64,000 nucleotides of DNA, from the NCBI GenBank assembly GCA_044224315.1, contig JBGAKR010000003.1:248001-312000 (forward strand), given 5' to 3'. This stretch comes from JAGXTF01 sp044224315. Its GTDB lineage: Bacteria > Bacteroidota > Bacteroidia > NS11-12g > UBA955. The notes under the pieces are model-generated. The model made no database searches, had not been told where the DNA came from, and saw nothing but the letters and a program-made list of their open reading frames with translations. Within the stretch, counting starts at the first letter, position 1; every line of letters starts with the position of its first letter. The position numbers and the translations under genes were made by a program. This document shows positions 52,073 to 60,104 of this stretch, piece after piece.

Positions 52073-53269
52073 ATGAAACGCATTATTTGGATATTCGTGT
52101 TAGCCTTTTTTTCTGCTAAGTCTGTGGTAATGGCACAGTTAACCTCAGACGAAATGAAAATTTATAAGAAATGTGAAAAGCTTTACAAAAAGAAAAAGTA
52201 TTCCGAAGCAGCCACAAAATTTCAACCCGTAATGCAGGAGCACATGGATAAGTGCAATGTATGGGCTGCTTATTTGAAATATAAACAGGCCGAATATGTT
52301 ACCAGCAAAACTATGAACGTAACCGTAACGGGCATTGACGCTAATTCGGCTTTGGTTGAAAGCCTGAATCAGATATTTAAAGATATGCCCAAGCAAAAGT
52401 ATATAGGGGCATTAAAAAGCTCGGTTCTTTTTTGTGAGGAAAACGATATTGCCCATATTCACCTTCGCAGTTTGATTATTGATAAGCGAAACAATCCCGA
52501 TACCGGACTGGACGACAAAGCTTGGGAAAATTATGGTAAAGCAGAGGAGTATTTTGGCCAAAAAAACTACGACGAATCTATAAAATACTTCAAAAAAGCC
52601 CTGCAGCTAGAACCCGGATTTTATTCGGCAAAAGTGCATATGGGCGATTGCTATTATGCAAAAATGAACTATAAAAAGGCAGCAGAAATTTTTGCCGAAG
52701 CCATTGCAGCGCATCCCAATATGCTGGAAGCCCATAAATATCTGGCTGATGCATATGATAAAATGGAAGAAAATGCCAAAGCCCAAAATGCCATTTTAGA
52801 AGGAATAAAATGCTATCCTTCTCCAGAAATGTTTCACAGATTAGGGAAGGCATTGGGCAGTGAATCAGCTTTCAACCGAGGTTGGATTGCACGTGGTGCT
52901 GATATCAATACCTTTTCCAAAAACCTGTATCTCGAAACTGTAGAACCTGAAGGAGCCTGGAAAACCTACGCCAATGCAAAAGATGAAATATCCAAATTTA
53001 CCGACTCCTTATATGGCATAATTAACAAAGAAAACAGCCTCACCAAATCGAAATACATGGAGGTATACTGCTGGGAAAAAATGCTGCAGAATACCAAAGA
53101 CAAAGAATTTGACTATGCTAAAAAAATGCAGTCCGAGGGTTTTTTAGAGTGCTATGTGCTTATTGCCATGTTTCATGTAGACTTGTATGATCAGCAGCAG
53201 GATTTTGTAAAAAGCAATCCAGAAAAAGTGCAACAATACCTAGAGTACCTGGTAAAAGAAAACAAGTAA
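52073..53269 (+). CDS. Exported TPR protein
   Basis: Started at ATG 52073 (398 residues; an ATG at 52061 adds four), the product has a signal peptide (MKRIIWIFVLAFFSAKSVVM followed by AQ). Early residues carry one TPR-like unit, YKKKKYSEAATKFQPVMQEH; further clear units are AEEYFGQKNYDESIKYFKKA and CYYAKMNYKKAAEIFAEAIA with LAEDAYDK-type spacing, giving a TPR solenoid of about residues 150-260. A C-terminal domain follows without known motifs. Such proteins scaffold periplasmic complexes; no partner is indicated. It converges on uvrA. Confidence 0.85.
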   Translation: MKRIIWIFVLAFFSAKSVVMAQLTSDEMKIYKKCEKLYKKKKYSEAATKFQPVMQEHMDKCNVWAAYLKYKQAEYVTSKTMNVTVTGIDANSALVESLNQIFKDMPKQKYIGALKSSVLFCEENDIAHIHLRSLIIDKRNNPDTGLDDKAWENYGKAEEYFGQKNYDESIKYFKKALQLEPGFYSAKVHMGDCYYAKMNYKKAAEIFAEAIAAHPNMLEAHKYLADAYDKMEENAKAQNAILEGIKCYPSPEMFHRLGKALGSESAFNRGWIARGADINTFSKNLYLETVEPEGAWKTYANAKDEISKFTDSLYGIINKENSLTKSKYMEVYCWEKMLQNTKDKEFDYAKKMQSEGFLECYVLIAMFHVDLYDQQQDFVKSNPEKVQQYLEYLVKENK

Positions 53270-53352
53270 GTGGACTGAATAACCCTAGAAAATTGCCAAT
53301 CCTACTTTTTAACGAAGGGAACATTCAATTTCATTCCAAGCCCTAAAAAGGC

Positions 53353-56154
53353 TTATAATTTTTCTTTCAAATACTTCGCAGTATAGCTGTTTTTCACTTT
53401 CAATAAACCTTCGGGTACACCTGCATATACCAATTGGCCTCCATCTTCACCCGCCTCAGGACCCATATCCAGCAGCCAATCTGCGCATTTTATTACATCT
53501 AGGTTGTGCTCTATACATACTATCGTGTTTCCTTTATCAATCAGTGCATTAAACGAGTTGAGGAGTTTTTTAATGTCGTGAAAATGAAGCCCGGTTGTAG
53601 GTTCATCAAAAATAAACATAGTGCCTCCATCCTTATGAGGATTGGCTTTGCTTAAGTAAAAGGCCAATTTTACCCTTTGGGCCTCACCCCCGGAAAGTGT
53701 ATTACTCCCCTGCCCTAACTTTACATAGCCCAAACCTACATCCTGCAAAGGTTTCAGCCGTTCAGCAATATTTTTATTGCCTGCAAAAAATTTAACTGCA
53801 TCGTCTACGGTTAATTCCAATACATCATAAATATTTTTACCCTGGTATTCTACTTCCAGCACATCGTTTGTGAACCTGCGTCCATTGCAAGTTTCGCATG
53901 GCAACTTTATATCGGCCATAAACTGCATTTCAATTACAGTTTCGCCTTCGCCCTGGCAGGTTTCGCATCGACCACCCTCCACATTAAAACTAAAATGGCT
54001 GGGCTTAAATCCCTTGAACTTGGCCAATGGTTGCGATGCATATAATTCGCGCACTTCATCGTAGGCTTTCACATAGGTTACCGGATTACTGCGGCTACTC
54101 TTACCAATGGGATTCTGGTCTATCATCTCCACCGCTTTTACAAACTTCTTATCTCCCTCCAGGCTATTGTGCGTGCCGGTTTTGGCAGCTACAAACATTC
54201 CTATTTCTTTGCTAAGTGCCGGATATAAAATTTGTTTTACCAGGCTGGTTTTACCCGAACCCGATACCCCGCTAATGACAGTAAACGTGTTTAAAGGAAA
54301 CTCAGCATCTACATCTTTGAGATTATTGGCAGATGCCCCTTTTATCTTAATACTATGCTGCCATTTGCGTCGTTTTTTAGGGACATCAATCGTTTCATCG
54401 CCATTTAAAAAACGGGCAGTAAGGCTTTCTTTTTCGTTTTTTACTTTGCTAAACGGTCCATCGTATATAAGTCTGCCGCCTTGCGATCCGGCCAATGGGC
54501 CAATATCTACCAGATTATCCGATGCGCGCATCACCTCTTCATCATGCTCTACAACAATAACCGTATTGCCTTCGCTTTGCAGCTTTTTCAAAACCTCTAT
54601 CAGTTTTTCCGTGTCCCTGCTATGCAAGCCAATACTGGGCTCGTCTAGCACATACATACTGCCCACCAGGCTGCTGCCCAGCGATGTAGCAAGATTGATA
54701 CGCTGGCTTTCGCCCCCACTGAGGGTATTGCTGAGCCGGTTTAAAGACAGATAACCCAATCCTACATTCTCAAGGAACCCCAACCTGCTGGTAATCTCGG
54801 CCATTATTCTTTTAGCAATGGTTTCATCGTGTTTGCTGAATTTAACTTTACTAAAATAGAAATGGGCTTTTACCACATTCATCAGCAATATTTCCTGTAA
54901 CGAAATACGTTCCGGAATTCCATTACCCGGATTGGTTGCAACTAGTTTTACGTATCCGGCATCGGGTCGTAATCTTGTACCATTGCAATCCGGACAAACC
55001 GTTTTACCGCGGTACCTGGCTGCCAACACTCGATACTGAATTTTATAGGCTTTCTCTTCTACATACTGGAAAAAATCATGGATACCGGGCAGGGTTTTAT
55101 TGCCTTTCCAAAGTAATTCTTTTTGCGCTGCAGTAAGGTCTTTATATGCTTTATGTACAGGGAAACCGGATTTAGAGGCTAGTTTTATAAAATCATCCCT
55201 CCACTCTCCCGTGGTTTCGCCTTTCCAGGGTGCCACAGCTCCATCATATACACTTAAACTCTTATCCGGAATTACCAAATCCTCATCTATACCAAGCACA
55301 CTTCCAAAACCTTCGCATTTCTTACAAGCGCCATAGGGGTTATTAAAACTTAAAAAATCCTTGCCGGGCACTTCAAATGTCATCCCATCCAACTCAAATC
55401 GGTTATTGAATTCTATAGCTACATCCTTGCCTTCAACCAACAAACTGCAGGTACCTTTACCCTCCCAAAATGCAGTTTCGGCGCTGTCGCTCAGCCGGTT
55501 TGCAAATTCATCATCCTCCGTATCTACAGTAATCCTGTCTATGATCAAAGCCAACTTACCTTTAACCGTGGTTTTGCTTTCTATTAAATTCTCCAGTTTT
55601 TCAGTTTTACCATTTACATGTAATCTCGAAAACCCATTTTGACGGATTAGTTCCAGATCTCGTGGACCCATTGAACTTACCTGTAAGGGAGCCAAAACCA
55701 AAATTTGGGTATCGGCAGGCAATGTTTGGGAATAAGCCAGCACATCGTCCACACTGTCGCGCTTTACTTCCCTTCCGCTTACTGGACTAAAAGTATGTCC
55801 GGCTCTGCTAAACAGTAGTTTCAAATAATCATAAATTTCGGTAGAAGTAGCAACAGTAGATCGTGGATTGCGGGTATTAACTTTTTGCTCAATGGCTACA
55901 GCCGGGCATAAACCCAAAATATAATCCACCTCGGGTTTTTTCATGCGGCCCATAAACTGCCTGGCATAGCTGCTCAAACTTTCTACATACCTGCGCTGGC
56001 CTTCGGCAAACAGGGTATCAAAAACAAGGCTGCTTTTACCCGACCCCGAAACCCCGGTTACTACCGTAAAAGAACCGTGCTTAATTTCCAGATCTAGGTT
56101 CTTTAAGTTGTGCTGATGGGCGTTTTTTATAAAAATTACAGGTGCTTTACTCAC
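53353..56154 (-). CDS. uvrA: Excinuclease ABC subunit A
   Basis: The 933-residue DNA-damage recognition ATPase has the full UvrA plan: Walker A GVSGSGKSSLVF (K40), a first zinc module with CKKCEGFGSV and CPDCNGTRL, ABC signature LSGGESQRINLA, a second Walker A GVSGSGKTSLV, the second zinc module CETCQGEGETV and CETCNGRR, and a second signature LSGGEAQRVKLA. Walker B segments are VLDEPSIGLH and FIFDEPTTGLH. Length is typical. ATG 56154 gives the usual start. No uvrB lies nearby. An upstream hairpin with a T run on the same strand lies about 80 bases from the ATG. Confidence 0.98.
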   Translation of the reverse strand: MSKAPVIFIKNAHQHNLKNLDLEIKHGSFTVVTGVSGSGKSSLVFDTLFAEGQRRYVESLSSYARQFMGRMKKPEVDYILGLCPAVAIEQKVNTRNPRSTVATSTEIYDYLKLLFSRAGHTFSPVSGREVKRDSVDDVLAYSQTLPADTQILVLAPLQVSSMGPRDLELIRQNGFSRLHVNGKTEKLENLIESKTTVKGKLALIIDRITVDTEDDEFANRLSDSAETAFWEGKGTCSLLVEGKDVAIEFNNRFELDGMTFEVPGKDFLSFNNPYGACKKCEGFGSVLGIDEDLVIPDKSLSVYDGAVAPWKGETTGEWRDDFIKLASKSGFPVHKAYKDLTAAQKELLWKGNKTLPGIHDFFQYVEEKAYKIQYRVLAARYRGKTVCPDCNGTRLRPDAGYVKLVATNPGNGIPERISLQEILLMNVVKAHFYFSKVKFSKHDETIAKRIMAEITSRLGFLENVGLGYLSLNRLSNTLSGGESQRINLATSLGSSLVGSMYVLDEPSIGLHSRDTEKLIEVLKKLQSEGNTVIVVEHDEEVMRASDNLVDIGPLAGSQGGRLIYDGPFSKVKNEKESLTARFLNGDETIDVPKKRRKWQHSIKIKGASANNLKDVDAEFPLNTFTVISGVSGSGKTSLVKQILYPALSKEIGMFVAAKTGTHNSLEGDKKFVKAVEMIDQNPIGKSSRSNPVTYVKAYDEVRELYASQPLAKFKGFKPSHFSFNVEGGRCETCQGEGETVIEMQFMADIKLPCETCNGRRFTNDVLEVEYQGKNIYDVLELTVDDAVKFFAGNKNIAERLKPLQDVGLGYVKLGQGSNTLSGGEAQRVKLAFYLSKANPHKDGGTMFIFDEPTTGLHFHDIKKLLNSFNALIDKGNTIVCIEHNLDVIKCADWLLDMGPEAGEDGGQLVYAGVPEGLLKVKNSYTAKYLKEKL

Positions 56155-56235
56155 GATTTTTAGCGACTCGCAAAGTTAAGGTATACCTGCCATCGGCCAA
56201 GCTATTTTGAGGCTAAGTTGTATACAGTTTACAGC

Positions 56236-56272
56236 AAAAAAAAACCGTTACCACCCGCAAAGATGGCAACGG
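56236..56272 (-). terminator. Hairpin and T9 run upstream of uvrA (leader terminator or end of a short RNA)
   Basis: Read on the minus strand, CCGTTGCCA (56272-56264) pairs with TGGTAACGG (56253-56245) through nine pairs with one G-U, around a 10-base loop, followed by T9. It lies 82 bases before the uvrA ATG. The 56273-56506 stretch upstream has a second inverted repeat, TTCTGC-AA-GCAGAA at 56293-56306, but no gene. Whether this ends a small RNA or attenuates uvrA cannot be told from the sequence. Confidence 0.6.
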
Positions 56273-56506
56273 CGAAAGAGAAAATTTTCCAATTCTGCAA
56301 GCAGAACGAGTCCATTTTCGAACGCGAATATAAACAAAATCTTAAAAGTTGAATAAATATTCAATCTTTATTCAAAGTATTTTTATTCTTTCAAGCTCAA
56401 AATACCCAGTTCTTTATGAATATTCATCATCTCACAATTGTAAAATAAAAATGCCTCACTTAAGGGACAACAGAATATTCGCTAATATTGTCAGTAGATT
56501 ACTGCC

Positions 56507-58804
56507 ATGCGCCATCTCAAATTAATTTCTCCCCTTATTTTCATTTTCAGCATGCAATTCGCCACCGAATTGGTTGCACAGCCAACCTTTCTATGGCCCA
56601 ATGCCAGCACCTATAATAAGAATACCGATAAATACTACATCACCAATTACAAAGGCCAAAACGTAATTTCTTTGGATGCCGCCGGAAATAAAGTAGAAGT
56701 GGCTAAAAATCTAACCGCACCCAATAATCTACTATTCGCATCATTGCCAATCGGCGATGGATATATCATCCTGGATAGCAATGAAATTAAAGGGTACGAC
56801 AGCGGTTGGAATTATTATGCATCTTTCACCACCCCAGGTGCTATTAAAATGCAGGATGCTGTTTTTGATGCCACTAACAGTGTTTTATACATAACCGATG
56901 TTATCCGTGGCGTAATTTATAAAACCACTTTTGGTTCAGCGCCTTTTTACTTTCCCAGCACATCTGTATTCAGTTCTCCGCATCGCCGTCCCTCTGCCAT
57001 GGTTTTACAAGCCGTAAAAAATCGCATTCTGTATGTAGAAGATACAATCGGAGGAAATTTGATGGCAATGGATTTAAGTACTGGAAATACCAGCCTGGTA
57101 AAATCATTGAATATGGATAACCTGGTGGGCCTGGCTGAGGACGGACAGGGTAATCTATACCTAAGCAGCCAAGGCTTAAAAGGCATTTACCAATTAAATA
57201 AATATTACAGCGGTAGTCCGGTAAAATTATACAGCGAGCCCAAACCTGGTGATATTCTGGTAAACACCCTCAAAGACCAATGGGTATATTCATGCCTTAT
57301 TTGCGGTACTGTTTTTACACCCCCGCTGCATTTATTCGGGCCAGGTTTGGAGATTGCCGGCTGTCCGGGCGATTCGTTTTTTTGCTATAAAAACTACCTG
57401 CACCGCAATATTGGAACCTTTGATAAGGGAAATCAGTTTATTATGGAAATGAGCAACCAAGCGGGTCAGTTTGTAACACCCAGGCAATTGGTAAAAATAA
57501 ATGATACGTTAATACCCCCAACCATGGATGGTATAATACCCAAGGGTTTACCCAGCGGACCTGGCTACAAAGTGCGATGGAGGAGCACCAAACCCGCCGT
57601 AATCAGTATTCCTGAACAAATGACCATTTTTGCTACACCCAAAGGCAGTGTTGCAATCTCGGATACTGTGCAGGCTTGCGCTGGCAATAAAATCACCTTA
57701 GGGGCAGGAAATGTAAAAGACACAACGCTTTTGTATGCATGGACACCTAAAAATGAGGTAGATTCTTCCCAAAATGCCCTTGTGCAGTGTATGGCAGATA
57801 AAAACAAATGGATATACCTTACCATCCGCAACTCGGATGGATGCATTTTAAACGATAGTGCCTTTATTAAACCCGTAAGTGTACCCAATGCCGGCAATCT
57901 GACCGATACAGTGCAAGCCTGCCAAGGCCAAAGTGCCATGTTAGGCGGCAAACCTTTATCCGGAATCGTGTACAGTTGGAGCCCTGGAAACCTTTTGGAT
58001 GACAGTACCAGTGCCAATCCGGTATTTAAAACTCCCTATGCTACCAAATTTAAAGTAACCGTTACAGCTGCTGGGGGGTGTTTTTCTAAAGATTCTCAGT
58101 TTGTAAACCTAAATCCTTTACCCACGTTTAAAATTGTATCTGATTCTTCTAAAATCTGTGCAGGAGGTTCGGGTATAAACTCCATTATTCCGGATAACAA
58201 GCCCTATAAAGCGTACTGGATTGGTGAAAGTAATGATACCACTCAAGGCGACAACCTTGGCTATGCATCAGGTACTCCTGGCCAGGCCCGGCGCTGGACA
58301 GCGTATTATGTACACACCCAAAGCGGTTGCATTTCTAACAGAAATTTTGTTTCAGAAACTTTTGCGAAGCTCAATCCAAAATTGAGCATACTTACCAATG
58401 AACTAGCGGTTAATATACCTTTACAGAATTTAAAATGGTATAGAAACGATACCGCCATTGCAGGGGGTGACACACTTAAAAATCCCAAACCCGGACTTTA
58501 CCACGCCTGCGGATTTTCAAATGGTGTTTGCTATGAATGTACCAACTCTTATTTGGTAGTGCCTAAAAGCAATAACGTACAAAGTATGAACCTCAATTGC
58601 ACCTTTTATCCCAATCCAGCAGATGAAATTCTTTATCTCAGTTGCACAAATACGGGTGCAGATATTTTCTGGCAGATAAACAGTATGGCCGGACAAAAAC
58701 TTGCAGCAGGTAAAGGATCCATCATTTCTTTTGCCGGCTTAAACCAGGGTGTTTATCTGGTAAAAATAAATAACATCCAAACCATTAAAATTGTGAAAAA
58801 ATAA
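56507..58804 (+). CDS. T9SS cargo with NHL-like N-terminal propeller
   Basis: The 765-residue product has a signal peptide (LIFIFSMQFATELVAQ). The first 320 residues look like an NHL or SMP-30-type six-blade propeller: YNKNTDKYYITNYKGQNVIS, VFDATNSVLYITDVIRGVIY, ILYVEDTIGGNLMAMDLS and GLAEDGQGNLYLSSQGLKGI. Ig-like modules follow, such as ISDTVQACAGNKITLGAGNV and AVVDSSQNA-type; a cysteine repeats early in each. The end is a T9SS type A tail: FYPNPADEILYLSC, MAGQKLAAGKG and LNQGVYLVKI. It is followed after 3 bases by the DoxX gene. Confidence 0.9.
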   Translation: MRHLKLISPLIFIFSMQFATELVAQPTFLWPNASTYNKNTDKYYITNYKGQNVISLDAAGNKVEVAKNLTAPNNLLFASLPIGDGYIILDSNEIKGYDSGWNYYASFTTPGAIKMQDAVFDATNSVLYITDVIRGVIYKTTFGSAPFYFPSTSVFSSPHRRPSAMVLQAVKNRILYVEDTIGGNLMAMDLSTGNTSLVKSLNMDNLVGLAEDGQGNLYLSSQGLKGIYQLNKYYSGSPVKLYSEPKPGDILVNTLKDQWVYSCLICGTVFTPPLHLFGPGLEIAGCPGDSFFCYKNYLHRNIGTFDKGNQFIMEMSNQAGQFVTPRQLVKINDTLIPPTMDGIIPKGLPSGPGYKVRWRSTKPAVISIPEQMTIFATPKGSVAISDTVQACAGNKITLGAGNVKDTTLLYAWTPKNEVDSSQNALVQCMADKNKWIYLTIRNSDGCILNDSAFIKPVSVPNAGNLTDTVQACQGQSAMLGGKPLSGIVYSWSPGNLLDDSTSANPVFKTPYATKFKVTVTAAGGCFSKDSQFVNLNPLPTFKIVSDSSKICAGGSGINSIIPDNKPYKAYWIGESNDTTQGDNLGYASGTPGQARRWTAYYVHTQSGCISNRNFVSETFAKLNPKLSILTNELAVNIPLQNLKWYRNDTAIAGGDTLKNPKPGLYHACGFSNGVCYECTNSYLVVPKSNNVQSMNLNCTFYPNPADEILYLSCTNTGADIFWQINSMAGQKLAAGKGSIISFAGLNQGVYLVKINNIQTIKIVKK

Positions 58805-58807
58805 AAC

Positions 58808-59233
58808 ATGAAAAAATACTTATCCAATAAAAAAACCGACTTAGGTCTGCTCATTCTTCGCTCTGGTATTGGCTTTCAATTAATCATGCACGGTTTACCA
58901 AAAATCACAAAAGGACCAGAAATGTGGACCAAATTAGGAGGGGCTATGAAACACCTGGGTATTGATTTTGCGCCCACATTTTGGGGATTTATGGCTTCAA
59001 CAGCAGAATTTGGAGGCGGTATTTTACTGATATTAGGTCTTTTTTCTCGCCCTACTGCATTCCTTGTGGGCTTTACCATGCTGGTAGCGGCCATAGTGCA
59101 CTGGTCTGAACCCGATGCTACTTATATGTCGGCAGGTAATGCGGTAGAATTATTGATTGTAAGTATTGGATACTATTTTACCGGCCCAGGTAAATACAGC
59201 CTCGACAGCAAATTATTTCACAAATATTTGTGA
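58808..59233 (+). CDS. DoxX family integral membrane protein
   Basis: The 141-residue protein has four hydrophobic segments and the DoxX hallmarks: LGLLILRSGIGFQLIMHGLP in helix 1, FWGFMASTAEFGGGILLILGL with conserved E, PTAFLVGFTMLVAAIVHW and AVELLIVSIGYYFTGPGKYS. Family members sit in the inner membrane and are linked to sulfur or thiol redox handling, but no activity is known for this one. It starts 3 bases after the T9SS protein gene, so they are probably in one transcript, an odd pairing. Confidence 0.92.
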   Translation: MKKYLSNKKTDLGLLILRSGIGFQLIMHGLPKITKGPEMWTKLGGAMKHLGIDFAPTFWGFMASTAEFGGGILLILGLFSRPTAFLVGFTMLVAAIVHWSEPDATYMSAGNAVELLIVSIGYYFTGPGKYSLDSKLFHKYL

Positions 59234-59240
59234 GATAATT

Positions 59241-60101
59241 TTATTGGATGGTATCGCGCTGAATGCTACTACCGGCAAATATTCCCAATCCATTGCGGAT
59301 GTTAGAAAATACCGGAATGGGCTCGTTAAAAATGCCTGAATTATTTTTATAATCGTCCAAAGATTTAAAATAATTGTAGTATTGCTCACTTAAATTTTCT
59401 ACTACAGCCATAAACTTTGGCGACTGTGAACTAAATCCAAATGGGGTAATAAAATTAACCGTTCTCTGTTTGCCATTGAATGTATTATCTTTAAAAATAA
59501 TACCTCCATCTTCGGTTTTTAATGCTTGGTTTTCAAACTCGGCATCTTCCAGTGCTGGCTTCAATACCGCCCACTCTCCCAGTCCGGTTTTGTAATAAAA
59601 TAAATTAATACGGTAATAATTTTTTTCACCGCCATTATCATTAATTTTTACTGACAATCTGCCAAGAGGGTAGCCAGAACTATCAAAACCGGTGCTGTCT
59701 TTCCACACTGTTTTATTAATCGATGATTTGCCCGGTATCCGCAGCTCGGCAAAAGCCTGGGCAAAGCCGGGTGCCGATACTGTTACTGCAAAATACTCGC
59801 CCGATTTAGCCACAATATTGCATTCGTACTTATCATTTAATAAATTGTATAGACAATTGGTTTTAGTACCATTTCCATCGGTAATAACCACCGTAGCATT
59901 GGTTATAGGTGCAGGTTTTACAGAATCCTGAATGGTAGTACTTTGGCTAACACTGATTGAAATTTTATCCTGGTCGTTTACCAGGGAATTTACCACCAGG
60001 CGCGATTTCAATGTCACCGCCGATATATCAATTTCTTTTCTTTTGCAGGCTGCAATAGAAAGTAAATAACCGCAACTTAGCAGAATGATAATTTTTTTCA
60101 T
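59241..60101 (-). CDS. DUF4249 lipoprotein
   Basis: The 286-residue product has the lipoprotein signal LSCGYLLSIAACKRKEIDIS and DUF4249 marks: SRLVVNSLVNDQDKISISVS, NATVVITDGNGT and APGFAQAFAELRIPGKSSI. In Bacteroidota DUF4249 genes regularly follow TonB-dependent receptor genes, and here the ATG is 3 bases from the receptor stop. It is probably a surface lipoprotein working with the receptor, in the manner of SusD with SusC, although it has no sequence relation to SusD. The substrate is unknown. Confidence 0.92.
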   Translation of the reverse strand: MKKIIILLSCGYLLSIAACKRKEIDISAVTLKSRLVVNSLVNDQDKISISVSQSTTIQDSVKPAPITNATVVITDGNGTKTNCLYNLLNDKYECNIVAKSGEYFAVTVSAPGFAQAFAELRIPGKSSINKTVWKDSTGFDSSGYPLGRLSVKINDNGGEKNYYRINLFYYKTGLGEWAVLKPALEDAEFENQALKTEDGGIIFKDNTFNGKQRTVNFITPFGFSSQSPKFMAVVENLSEQYYNYFKSLDDYKNNSGIFNEPIPVFSNIRNGLGIFAGSSIQRDTIQ

Positions 60102-60104
60102 GAT

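Noticed and set aside
54107..54754. Plus-strand frame of 215 codons opposite uvrA
   Set aside because: It is antisense to the conserved uvrA reading frame and has no protein family character.
56293..56306. TTCTGC-AA-GCAGAA upstream of uvrA considered as an SOS (LexA) box
   Set aside because: It does not match known LexA boxes, and it lies upstream of a terminator-like hairpin; LexA is rare in Bacteroidota. Kept only as an inverted repeat.
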